Of a stretch of 17,180 nt of DNA, positions 1 to 6,822 are shown piece by piece; position 1 is the stretch's first letter; each line of letters starts with the position of its first letter. The stretch comes from JBFLXN01 sp040755715 [NCBI: Candidatus Edwardsbacteria bacterium]. Lineage in GTDB: Bacteria; Edwardsbacteria; AC1; JBFLXN01. The stretch is from positions 1-17,180 of the forward strand of contig JBFLXN010000048.1 of NCBI GenBank assembly GCA_040755715.1, written 5' to 3'. The position numbers and the translations under genes are program-made. The notes beneath the pieces were generated by a model that had not been told where the DNA came from, did not search any database, and was given only the letters and a program-made list of their open reading frames with translations.

Positions 1-89
1 CCGACTTGTCGGGGGACAAGAGAAGAACAAGCCCAGAAGGCTTAAACGCTTGTCAGTGTTGATTTTCCTTCACTCCGTTCAGGATAAAT

Positions 90-130
90 CGTGCCAATTT
101 TAGACAAAATTTTAACAAAGTCGTGGCACG
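90..130. repeat. Weak inverted repeat downstream of purC
   Basis: Seven-base arms CGTGCCA (90-96) and TGGCACG (124-130) enclose a 27-base AT-rich loop, just past the purC stop. It could be a 3' hairpin, but no clear T-run follows on the minus strand, so I do not call it a terminator. The rest of positions 1-152 shows no gene that I can support. Confidence 0.3.
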
Positions 131-152
131 GAAATTTTTCTCTGGTAAATGT

Positions 153-1052
153 TTACCTGGTTTTTCCAGTGAATCTCCTATAAGCTTCCCGATATTTCTC
201 TTTAGTCTTCTCCACCACTTCGGGTGGCAAAACTGGTGCTGGCGGCTCTTTATTCCAACCAATGAAGATTAAATAATCCCGAACATATTGTTTATCAAAA
301 CTCGGTTGAGACTTTCCAACTTCGTAATCCTCTATATCCCAGAAACGGGAAGAATCCGGAGTCAAAAGTTCATCAATCAAAATTATTTCGTTATCTAAGA
401 TGCCAAATTCCATCTTTGTATCAGCAATAATGATGCCTCTTTCTTTAGCATAGTGCTCAGCAAACATATATATTTCTATGCTCTTAGTTTTCAGTATTTC
501 AGCTTTCTCTCTTCCTATTTTATCTGCCATCCTGGCAAAACTTATATTTTCGTCATGTCCAGTCTCTGATTTTGTTGCTGGGGTAAATAGTGGCTCAGAT
601 AATTTCTCACTTTCTTTAAGAGAATTATTTTTAATTTTTTCTCCACAAATTGTTCCTGAATTCTTATATTCACTCCAGGCTGAACCAGACAAATAGCCTC
701 TAACGACACATTCAACATCAATCCTACTTGCCTTTTTTACCAACATCGTCCGTCCATCAAGCATCTTTTTTAGATGGTTATCTAACTTTAATTCTTCAAT
801 CTCGTTGATATTTGCCGTAATCAAATGACTGGAGACAATTCCTTCTGTCTTTTCAAACCAGAAGGCGGAGAGTTGGGTAAGAATTTTCCCTTTCTCTGGA
901 ATACCATTAGGCATTACTACATCAAACGCTGAGATTCTGTCAGTAGCGACGATTAAGAGTCTTTCACTGGGAAACTCATAGATATCACGAACTTTCCCTC
1001 GGACAAATGGCGCAAGCCCTGGAATCTCAGTAGATAGAAGTGGCGGATTCAT
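153..1052 (-). CDS. purC: Phosphoribosylaminoimidazole-succinocarboxamide synthase (SAICAR synthetase)
   Basis: This cytoplasmic enzyme of purine synthesis joins CAIR and aspartate, using ATP, to give SAICAR. The 299-residue product has the family's length for the longer, yeast-like form. Visible motifs are RGKVRDIYE (about 18-26), DRISAFDV followed by GIPEKGKILTQLS (about 38-62), VVRGYLSGSAW, the substrate loop TPATKSETGHDE, and IIADTKMEFG followed by IDELLTPDSSRFW near the C-terminus. The ATG start fits the family, but the Shine-Dalgarno sequence is poor (AGG within CAGGCAA). No other purine gene is in the window. The neighbour upstream in transcription is parB, across a 257-bp gap filled by repeats, so co-transcription is uncertain. 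Nothing in the protein looks broken. Confidence 0.96.
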   Translation of the reverse strand: MNPPLLSTEIPGLAPFVRGKVRDIYEFPSERLLIVATDRISAFDVVMPNGIPEKGKILTQLSAFWFEKTEGIVSSHLITANINEIEELKLDNHLKKMLDGRTMLVKKASRIDVECVVRGYLSGSAWSEYKNSGTICGEKIKNNSLKESEKLSEPLFTPATKSETGHDENISFARMADKIGREKAEILKTKSIEIYMFAEHYAKERGIIIADTKMEFGILDNEIILIDELLTPDSSRFWDIEDYEVGKSQPSFDKQYVRDYLIFIGWNKEPPAPVLPPEVVEKTKEKYREAYRRFTGKTR

Positions 1053-1080
1053 ATTTGCCTGAAACCACAGAGTTACCTAT

Positions 1081-1276
1081 TGCTGATACGCTTATATGTT
1101 GATATGCTGATAAGAGAGTAAATCCGAAATTCGAATAAAATAAATCCGAAACAAATTATAATGCTCAAAATTCAAATGACAAAACAAATGAGTAAATAGT
1201 TTTGAACATTTGGAAATTTGGATTTGTTCCGAATTTCTTGTCATCATATCACCGTATCAACATATCAGCATGCTTA
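1081..1276. repeat. Nested inverted arrays of 7-8 bp units (purC-parB gap)
   Basis: Three nested layers fill this gap. The outer arms (1082-1113 and 1241-1275) are built of TATCA-type units at roughly 8-bp spacing: TATCACCG TATCAACA TATCAGCA on the right and their complements on the left. The middle arms (about 1120-1155 and 1211-1238) use AAATCCG and AAATTCG units. The inner arms (about 1165-1190 and 1200-1212) use CAAAATT and CAAATGA units. The halves are complementary in reverse order, so the region could fold into a long imperfect hairpin. I see no open reading frame or clear promoter here. Confidence 0.7.
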
Positions 1277-1309
1277 TCCATGTTCATCCGTGGCGAATTA
1301 TAATTTGGG

Positions 1310-2167
1310 TTAATATTTGACTTTCAATATGTTCAAGAGTCTCTCTAAATCTTCGGGTGAGTAATATTCAATTTCAATTCTACCTCTTTTCCCCTTTGGG
1401 TATAATCTCACCTTTGTCCCCAAAACTCGTTGCAAACTTTCTTCAACCAAGGTAATGTGCGGATCTTTTTTTATTCTGCCTTCTGCCTTCTGCCTTCTGC
1501 CTTCTGCCTTTCTCTTTGTCCATTCTTCTGCTTCTCTCACGGAAAGCCCTCGCTGGGCAATTCTTTGCCCCAGTTCAAGTTGGTCTCTTCTTTCTGTTAA
1601 AGAAAGAATTGTCCGGGCATGTCCGGCGGTAATCTTTTCTTCTTCAAGCAATCTTTGAATCTCAACCGGCAGACTTAAGAGTCTCAAAGAATTGGCTATG
1701 GTTGAGCGTTCTTTGCCTACTCTTTCGGCAATTTGGGCCTGGGTGAGATTGAATTCTTGAGACAATCTCTGATAGGCCTTTGCCTCTTCCAAAGGATTAA
1801 GATTTTCTCTTTGAAGATTTTCAATCAAAGATAACTCTAAGGCTTCTTCCTCGCTCGCTTTTAGAACTAAGGTAGGAACTTCTTTCAGCCCTGCAAGTTT
1901 TGCCGCCTCAAGTCTTCTCTCGCCAGCGATAAGTTCATAACCACTGTCAGTCTGACGAACCAAGAGTGGTTCCAAGATTCCTTTTTCTTTGATAGAGTGG
2001 GTGAGCTCTTTCAGGCTTTCAGGCTTGATTTTCACCCTGGGCTGAAATCTATTAGGAAGGATTCTTGAAAGTTTTAAGCTGAGAATGCCTTCCCTTTTTT
2101 CCTCAGCCGCAATCTTTTGCGGAATCAAGGCTTGAAGCCCTTTTCCCAGTCCTCGTTTTGGGTTCAT
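1310..2167 (-). CDS. parB: Chromosome-partitioning protein ParB (Spo0J family)
   Basis: ParB binds parS sites, loads as a CTP-dependent DNA clamp and spreads, and is moved by ParA during chromosome segregation. The 285-residue product opens with RGLGKGLQALIP, the usual ParA-contacting N-terminus. The CTP/parS domain has GERRLEAAK (82-90) and ENLQRENLNPLEEA (116-129), followed by a helix-turn-helix at about 141-162 and a C-terminal dimerisation region at about 236-285. I chose the ATG at 2167. The longer frame to 2227 adds residues encoded by the intergenic hairpin and lacks homology to the family start. The linker before the C-terminal domain (about 219-231) is encoded by a perfect 7-bp array. 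ParA is not adjacent: gyrA and a HEPN fusion lie between them. I see no consensus parS site in the window. Confidence 0.95.
   Translation of the reverse strand: MNPKRGLGKGLQALIPQKIAAEEKREGILSLKLSRILPNRFQPRVKIKPESLKELTHSIKEKGILEPLLVRQTDSGYELIAGERRLEAAKLAGLKEVPTLVLKASEEEALELSLIENLQRENLNPLEEAKAYQRLSQEFNLTQAQIAERVGKERSTIANSLRLLSLPVEIQRLLEEEKITAGHARTILSLTERRDQLELGQRIAQRGLSVREAEEWTKRKAEGRRQKAEGRIKKDPHITLVEESLQRVLGTKVRLYPKGKRGRIEIEYYSPEDLERLLNILKVKY
1474..1508 (-). repeat. Perfect 7-bp tandem array inside parB
   Basis: Five identical copies of TTCTGCC (GGCAGAA on the coding strand) lie head to tail. Three copies make 21 bp, so the reading frame returns every seven residues, giving the repeated KAEGRRQ peptide in the linker between the DNA-binding and dimerisation domains. 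It resembles one arm of the intergenic heptamer arrays in this window, but without the inverted partner. Confidence 0.95.
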
Positions 2168-2184
2168 ATATTGCTCTATCAATT

Positions 2185-2242
2185 CACAGATTAGCACAGA
2201 TTTTTGCCCAGATGGGCACAGAGACATCTGTACTCATCTGTG
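2185..2242. repeat. Inverted repeat with 10-bp CACAGAT units (parB-gyrA gap)
   Basis: The left arm, 2185-2201 (CACAGATTAGCACAGAT), matches the reverse complement of the right arm, 2226-2242, at 15 of 17 positions. A perfect inner hairpin, TGCCCA-GA-TGGGCA, lies at 2205-2218. CACAGAT recurs at 10-bp spacing. The element ends six bases before the gyrA stop codon, so it would fold at the 3' end of the gyrA message or in the parB leader. Confidence 0.85.
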
Positions 2243-2247
2243 TATCA

Positions 2248-4692
2248 TCAAGTCTTTTGTTCTTCTTCCTTGGCAGCCACTCTGGCCACATCAACTACTT
2301 TATCATTAGTCTCCAAATTGATTAATCTCACTCCCTGCGTGGCTCGTCCCATTACCCGCACGCCCTTAATTGGAAGTCTAATCACTTGCCCTTTAGCAGA
2401 AATAATCATCAGTTCATCAGTATCAATCACTTCTTTGATAGAGACAACCGGTCCTGTCTTTTCTGTTACCTTAACGGTAATGACACCCTTCCCCCCCCGG
2501 CGAGTGAGACGATAATCACTAATATCCGAGCGCTTCCCATATCCTCTTTCACAGACGACCAACAACGTTCCTTCTCTCTTTACTGCTACCATTCCGATGA
2601 CTTCGTCTTTTTTTGCCAGAGTGATTCCTCTCACTCCTGTGGCATTGCGTCCCATCGCTCGGACATCTGATTCGTGAAATCTGATTGCCTGTCCCTGCCT
2701 CGTCGCCAGGATGATGTCTTCCGTGCCTTCAGTCAATCTGACCTCAATAATGGAATCCCCTTCTTCTACCGTCGCCGCAATAATTCCACCTTTTCTCGGA
2801 TTAGCAAATTCAGGCAAAGAAGTTTTCTTTACTGTTCCGAGTTTTGTCGCCATCACCAGAAAATATTTTTCATCAAATTCTTTAACTGGCACATAGGCAG
2901 CGACCTTCTCATCTTTAGAGAGTTCAAGGAGATTAATGATTTGTCTACCCTTAGCCATTCGGCCGCCCTCAGGAATTTCATGAACTTTCAACCAATAACA
3001 GCGTCCCTGACTGGTGAAAAATAAAATATATTGATGAGTTGAGGCGATAAAGAGCCCTTCAACAAAATCTTCTTCTTTGGTTTCCATTCCAATCACACCT
3101 TTACCGCCTCGTTCCTGTCTTCTATAACTGGAGACGCTTAATCTTTTGATATACCCTGAATGAGAAATAGTGATGACCATATCTTCTTCTGCAATCAAAT
3201 CTTCCACCGTGAATTTCTCTTCTTCCGCAGGTAAGATTTCTGTCCGGCGCTCATCGCCATATTTCTCTTTCAATTGCAAAATTTCTTCTCTAATGATGCC
3301 GAGCAGTTTTCTTTTAGATTCTAATATGCCTTTTAATTTAGCAATTAGTTTAATCAATTCTAAATATTCGTCTTCAATTTTTTTTCTTTCCAGACCGGTC
3401 AAACGTTTTAAGGTCATATCTAAGATTGCTTGAGCTTGGATTTCCGTGAGTTTAAACCGTTTCATCAATTCTTCTTTAGCGACTTCAGTGGTGGGTGATT
3501 TTTTGATTAGTGCTACAATTTCATCAATATGGGCTAGGGCAATTTTTAATCCTTCTAAGATATGGCCTCTCTTTTCTGCCTCGGCTAATTCAAATTTTGT
3601 TCTCTTGGTCACAACTTCAATACGAAATTTGAGAAACTCTTGTAAGAGTTCCCGCAGAGTAAGAACCTTTGGCACTCCGTCAACTAAAGCCAGCATAATC
3701 ACGCCAAAGGTCGTCTGCATTGCAGTATGTTGATACAATTGATTAATGACGATGCGGGGTTCAGCCTCTCTTTTCAATTCAATCACCATACGCATTCCGT
3801 CACGGTCAGATTCATCACGCAAATCAGCAATGCCTTCCATCTTTTTGTCTTTGACCAGTTCAGCGATTCGCTCCATTAAATTGGCTTTATTGACTTCGTA
3901 AGGGAGTTCACTGACGATGATGGCAGTCTTCCCACTCTTCTGGGTCTCAATGTTCGCTTTGGCTCTGATAGTAATTTTCCCTCGTCCAGTCTTATAAGCC
4001 TCACGAATACCGGTAGTCCCCATAATCAAAGCGCCGGTAGGGAAATCAGGTCCCTGCACCAAGCGTAAGAGTTTTTCTTCAGGCAATTCTGAATCGTCGA
4101 TTAAGGCGACTAAGGCCTCACAGATTTCTCTTAAATTATGAGGTGGGATATTGGTAGCCATCCCCACGGCAATTCCCGAGGAACCATTTACTAACAATCC
4201 TGGTAGGAGTGAAGGGAGGATGGACGGTTCTTTTAAGGAACCATCAAAATTGGGAATAAAGGTGACGGTCTCTTTTTCTATGTCCTTCAGGACTTCATCA
4301 GCGATTCTGGCTAAACGGGCTTCGCTGTAACGCATCGCTGCCGGTGGGTCTCCATCGACTGAGCCGAAATTTCCCTGACCATCAATTAAAGGATAGCGCA
4401 GGGAAAAATCTTGAGCCATTCTGACTAAGGTATCATAAACGGCGGCATCTCCATGAGGGTGATATTTCCCCAAAACTTCTCCCACAATGCGGGCTGATTT
4501 CTTGTAGGGTTTGTTATGAGCCAATCCCAATTCTTGCATAGCATAGAGGATTCGGCGATGCACTGGTTTCAAGCCATCGCGCACATCGGGTAAGGCTCGG
4601 CCAACGATGACAGACATAGAATAGTCAAGATAGGAATTTTTCATCTCATCTTCTATCTCAACTGGAATGATTTTTTCGCGCTGTAAAGGCAT
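2248..4692 (-). CDS. gyrA: DNA gyrase subunit A
   Basis: This is the DNA-cutting and rejoining subunit of gyrase, which with GyrB introduces negative supercoils. The 814-residue product has the N-terminal [17 protein letters not shown] motif, the winged-helix region [13 protein letters not shown], the catalytic tyrosine in [11 protein letters not shown], a long coiled-coil segment and a C-terminal beta-pinwheel. The GyrA box, QERGGKG, marks it as gyrase rather than topoisomerase IV. I prefer the ATG at 4692 to the in-frame TTG at 4713. With the ATG, the catalytic tyrosine falls at 122 and the quinolone-region aspartate at 87, exactly as in Escherichia coli, while the TTG lies in repeat sequence. 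No strong Shine-Dalgarno sequence is visible. At the position of E. coli Ser83 the residue is alanine. Confidence 0.97.
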   Translation of the reverse strand: MPLQREKIIPVEIEDEMKNSYLDYSMSVIVGRALPDVRDGLKPVHRRILYAMQELGLAHNKPYKKSARIVGEVLGKYHPHGDAAVYDTLVRMAQDFSLRYPLIDGQGNFGSVDGDPPAAMRYSEARLARIADEVLKDIEKETVTFIPNFDGSLKEPSILPSLLPGLLVNGSSGIAVGMATNIPPHNLREICEALVALIDDSELPEEKLLRLVQGPDFPTGALIMGTTGIREAYKTGRGKITIRAKANIETQKSGKTAIIVSELPYEVNKANLMERIAELVKDKKMEGIADLRDESDRDGMRMVIELKREAEPRIVINQLYQHTAMQTTFGVIMLALVDGVPKVLTLRELLQEFLKFRIEVVTKRTKFELAEAEKRGHILEGLKIALAHIDEIVALIKKSPTTEVAKEELMKRFKLTEIQAQAILDMTLKRLTGLERKKIEDEYLELIKLIAKLKGILESKRKLLGIIREEILQLKEKYGDERRTEILPAEEEKFTVEDLIAEEDMVITISHSGYIKRLSVSSYRRQERGGKGVIGMETKEEDFVEGLFIASTHQYILFFTSQGRCYWLKVHEIPEGGRMAKGRQIINLLELSKDEKVAAYVPVKEFDEKYFLVMATKLGTVKKTSLPEFANPRKGGIIAATVEEGDSIIEVRLTEGTEDIILATRQGQAIRFHESDVRAMGRNATGVRGITLAKKDEVIGMVAVKREGTLLVVCERGYGKRSDISDYRLTRRGGKGVITVKVTEKTGPVVSIKEVIDTDELMIISAKGQVIRLPIKGVRVMGRATQGVRLINLETNDKVVDVARVAAKEEEQKT

Positions 4693-4750
4693 ATATTTAA
4701 ACTCAAAACCCAAAGTTGAAAATAAACCTCGTTATTACTCGGCAAGTAGC

Positions 4751-4901
4751 GAGTATTGGGTTTACGGGGTTTTCTCGGTTTATTGAGTTTACCCCGTTAG
4801 AAGGTCGTCGCTGCGATGTGCAAGCCTTCTAACGGGGTTTATCGGGTTATTAAAACCCAATGAACCCAAAAAACTCAACAAACTCAATTAACCCAATACT
4901 C
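4751..4901. repeat. Composite inverted repeat: 9-bp arrays around a CCCCGTTAGAAGG stem
   Basis: The core stem is ACCCCGTTAGAAGG (4791-4804) with its perfect partner at 4825-4838. Outside it on the right are five 9-bp units at 4854-4898: AACCCAATG, AACCCAAAA, AACTCAACA, AACTCAATT, AACCCAATA. On the left, in inverted form, are TATTGGGTT, TACGGGGTT, TTCTCGGTT and TATTGAGTT at 4754-4789. The outermost 12 bases (4751-4762 and 4890-4901) pair perfectly. The element fills most of the 279-bp gap between the HEPN fusion gene and gyrA. I see no gene or confident promoter in that gap. Confidence 0.9.
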
Positions 4902-4971
4902 TCTACTCAGTACTATTATCAAAATGAAAGAAGAAGTAATAGGGCATCTATCAGTGATGTGACTTATTCTT

Positions 4972-5709
4972 TCAAGCAGCCAGTTTTTTCTCCAAAATTT
5001 TAAATAATTCCTCAGCAAAATCAATGATTTCTTTAGCGTCTCTGTCCGTAATTTCAGCGTGAGGTTCGTAGCGGGCATCGTTTCTCTTCTGCAATGCCCA
5101 GTTTGCTGTCCTTCCCATCTGTCGCGAGACCAAACCTGTTCTGGCATAAAGTTCACCAAATTTATTGACAATCCCACTGTGAGAACCAGGAATATCCCTC
5201 AATTTAAATAAAAGGAGACCCTTCATCAATAATTCAGCGGCATTATAGCCGGCATCAACCGCAATTCGCCAATGTCGATTTTGATAATTTCCCTTGGCCC
5301 CCTCAAGATATTCTTGAGATAAACCTAAGTAGTTCTTAATTTCTTTTTCTTTTAATTCTTTAGCATTCATTTGATAAACCTCTCTTCCATGTCTTAATTG
5401 ATAATAGAGGAAATATGATTGAGGATAGCGGACTTCATCAATACATCTTACCAAAGGTTCAACCCCCTCATCAGTAAAAATTCCAGTTTCCAAAGAAGCG
5501 TCGGCACAAGATTCAGCTACTTCCTTCAAAGAGTCTGTGGCAATTACCAAAACATCTATGTCACTATCTTTTCTCACTTTTCTCTTTAGAGTGCTACCAA
5601 AAAGAACGACCTTTGCAATAGAATCTTTAACTTTACTTTCTAGAAGCTGTTGAATAAAGAATTCTGCTGCCCTTTCTTTTCTCTTGAGAATTGGCAAATA
5701 GGATGTCAT
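4972..5709 (-). CDS. Minimal nucleotidyltransferase fused to a HEPN domain
   Basis: The 245-residue product joins two domains that are usually separate neighbouring genes. The N-terminal part (about 1-115) is a DNA-polymerase-beta-type nucleotidyltransferase with the signature GST at 38-40 and SDIDVLV (Asp50 and Asp52 as metal ligands). The C-terminal part (about 125-243) is helical and HEPN-like: NAAELLMKGLL, HSGIVNKFGELYARTG, then RNDARYEPH (209-217). The exact RX4HXY motif of HepT toxins is not present, so RNase activity is uncertain. In two-gene systems the nucleotidyltransferase can modify and silence the HEPN toxin. Whether this fusion does so, or is an antibiotic-type nucleotidyltransferase, cannot be told. 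The gene starts three bases after the parA stop, with GGAGAG upstream, so it is very likely co-transcribed with parA. Confidence 0.88.
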   Translation of the reverse strand: MTSYLPILKRKERAAEFFIQQLLESKVKDSIAKVVLFGSTLKRKVRKDSDIDVLVIATDSLKEVAESCADASLETGIFTDEGVEPLVRCIDEVRYPQSYFLYYQLRHGREVYQMNAKELKEKEIKNYLGLSQEYLEGAKGNYQNRHWRIAVDAGYNAAELLMKGLLLFKLRDIPGSHSGIVNKFGELYARTGLVSRQMGRTANWALQKRNDARYEPHAEITDRDAKEIIDFAEELFKILEKKLAA

Positions 5710-5712
5710 CTT

Positions 5713-6474
5713 CTAATTTCTCTCCAAAAACTCGTTAGCCAAGTTGATATAGCTCTGTGCCCCGGTTGAACTAATATCATAGAGAATGATAGGTTTACCG
5801 TAACTGGGTGCTTCAGAAAGCCGAACATTTCGGGGAATGATGGTCTGATAGACTTTATCCTTAAAATGTTCTTTAATTTCATTAGCCACTTGTGCCGCCA
5901 GGTTTAAGCGGGAGTCATACATCGTGAGAACAATACCTTCAATTTGAAGGTGAGGATTTAGATTTTTTTGAACTAATTCTATTGTCTGCAAAAGTTGCCC
6001 CAATCCTTCCAGAGCGTAGTATTCACATTGGATGGGAATCAAAACCGAATCCGCCGCCACTAAGGCATTGACTGTCAAAAGTCCCAACGAGGGGGGGCAA
6101 TCAATAAGGATGTATTTGTAATTTCGGCGCAATTCTTGGATGGCTTTGGTTAATAAACTCTCTCGTTCAGCAAAGTTGACCAGTTCTATCTGAGCCCCAA
6201 CAAGTTCAATATGAGAAGGTAAAATGTCCAGAAATGGTAGTTCAGTTTTGTGGATTACTTGAGCCACAGGCGTTTCGTTGAGAAGAACATCATAGATACT
6301 TTTTTCTAAGGTTTGCTTATTAAGGCCTAAACCACTGGTGGCGTTGGCTTGCGGGTCAATATCAATTAAGAGAGTCTTTTTTTCCAAGGCCGCCAAGCAG
6401 GTGGCCAAGTTGATTGCGGTAGTTGTCTTACCCACCCCACCCTTTTGATTGGCAATGGTGATAATTGCTGACAT
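5713..6474 (-). CDS. parA: Chromosome-partitioning ATPase ParA (Soj family)
   Basis: ParA is a deviant-Walker ATPase that binds DNA as an ATP dimer and is released by ParB, moving the replication-origin region. The 253-residue product has the usual length for chromosomal Soj proteins. The P-loop KGGVGKTT is at 11-18, with the signature lysine at 11. The Walker A' segment LLIDIDPQANAT follows, and the Walker B strand is YILIDCPPSLG. The C-terminal segment, PRNVRLSEAPSYGKPI, is typical of the family. The start is fixed because the P-loop strand begins right after it. The ATG lies only 11 bases from a consensus -10 box, and no Shine-Dalgarno sequence fits in between, so translation is probably from a leaderless or nearly leaderless message. 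Confidence 0.96.
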   Translation of the reverse strand: MSAIITIANQKGGVGKTTTAINLATCLAALEKKTLLIDIDPQANATSGLGLNKQTLEKSIYDVLLNETPVAQVIHKTELPFLDILPSHIELVGAQIELVNFAERESLLTKAIQELRRNYKYILIDCPPSLGLLTVNALVAADSVLIPIQCEYYALEGLGQLLQTIELVQKNLNPHLQIEGIVLTMYDSRLNLAAQVANEIKEHFKDKVYQTIIPRNVRLSEAPSYGKPIILYDISSTGAQSYINLANEFLERN

Positions 6475-6485
6475 AAGACAGTTTC

Positions 6486-6515
6486 ATTATACTATAAATA
6501 GCTTTTATTTGTCAA
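6486..6515 (-). promoter_or_regulatory. Consensus sigma-70-type promoter of parA
   Basis: On the minus strand, TTGACA (complement of 6510-6515) and TATAAT (complement of 6486-6491) are both perfect hexamers, separated by 18 bp. Transcription should start near 6479, about five bases before the parA ATG. It is the clearest promoter in the window. Confidence 0.88.
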
Positions 6516-6519
6516 TTTA

Positions 6520-6557
6520 AAAAATGAAAAACCGCAGAGTGGTCTGCTCCACGGTTT
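6520..6557 (-). terminator. Rho-independent terminator after tRNA-Val
   Basis: On the minus strand the outer stem AAACC/GGTTT and inner stem GCAGA/TCTGC (loop CCAC) form an interrupted hairpin, followed by a T-rich run (TTTTTCATTTTTT). It lies directly downstream of the tRNA and upstream of the parA promoter, separating the two transcription units. Confidence 0.75.
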
Positions 6558-6564
6558 CTAATAG

Positions 6565-6638
6565 TGGGCGGTGGAGGACTTGAACCTCTGACCTCATGCA
6601 TGTCAAGCATGCGCTCTAACCAACTGAGCTAACCGCCC
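6565..6638 (-). tRNA. tRNA-Val (anticodon GAC)
   Basis: The 74-base gene folds into a standard cloverleaf: acceptor GGGCGGT/ACCGCCC, D-stem GCTC/GAGC, anticodon stem CATGC/GCATG with loop TTGACAT, and T-loop TTCAAGT. The discriminator base is A and the CCA end is not encoded. The T-stem reads AGAGG/CCTCC, leaving an A-C mismatch at its first pair (49-65), where an A-U pair would be expected. It could be read from its own promoter or through from wecB; I see no convincing promoter. Confidence 0.97.
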
Positions 6639-6646
6639 ACCAAGAT

Positions 6647-6667
6647 ATGCCTCGCTATGCTCGGCAT
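6647..6667. repeat. Small imperfect palindrome upstream of the tRNA
   Basis: ATGCC and GGCAT arms enclose the phrase TCGCTATGCTC just upstream of the tRNA 5' end. It may be a small dispersed element, and a partly similar phrase (TTCACTCCGTTCAGG) lies at 69-83. Confidence 0.45.
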
Positions 6668-6669
6668 AA

Positions 6670-6803
6670 ATGCAAAGATCAAAATGTAAAAATCAAAATT
6701 ACAAACCAAAAATCAAAAATCTAATGCTGTCTCTTCTCGCTCGATCTTTTTTAAATTTTGGATTTTGATCTGTCATTTTGATTTTTGATATTTGATTTTT
6801 GAA
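6670..6803. repeat. Inverted heptamer arrays (tRNA-wecB gap)
   Basis: The left arm has seven 7-bp units at 6670-6718: ATGCAAA, GATCAAA, ATGTAAA, AATCAAA, ATTACAA, ACCAAAA, ATCAAAA. The right arm, 6755-6803, has seven units that are their inverted counterparts: ATTTTGG, ATTTTGA, TCTGTCA, TTTTGAT, TTTTGAT, ATTTGAT, TTTTGAA. The 36-base centre is unrelated. The 348-bp gap from 6475 to 6822 also holds the parA promoter, the terminator and the tRNA; I see no further gene. Confidence 0.85.
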
Positions 6804-6822
6804 TTTCCTAGGCGCCAAACTT

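Noticed and set aside
53-262. 69-residue minus-strand frame at the left edge
   Set aside because: It overlaps the end of purC in another frame and has no recognisable start context.
1081-1276. Replication origin near parB and gyrA
   Set aside because: AT-rich repeats are present, but I see no cluster of DnaA boxes; only loose matches such as TTATCCATG.
478-3733. Several plus-strand reading frames opposite purC, parB and gyrA
   Set aside because: They lie wholly inside well-supported genes and have compositions expected of antisense shadows.
4884-5177. 97-residue frame overlapping the HEPN gene
   Set aside because: It lies in another frame of a gene with clear domains.
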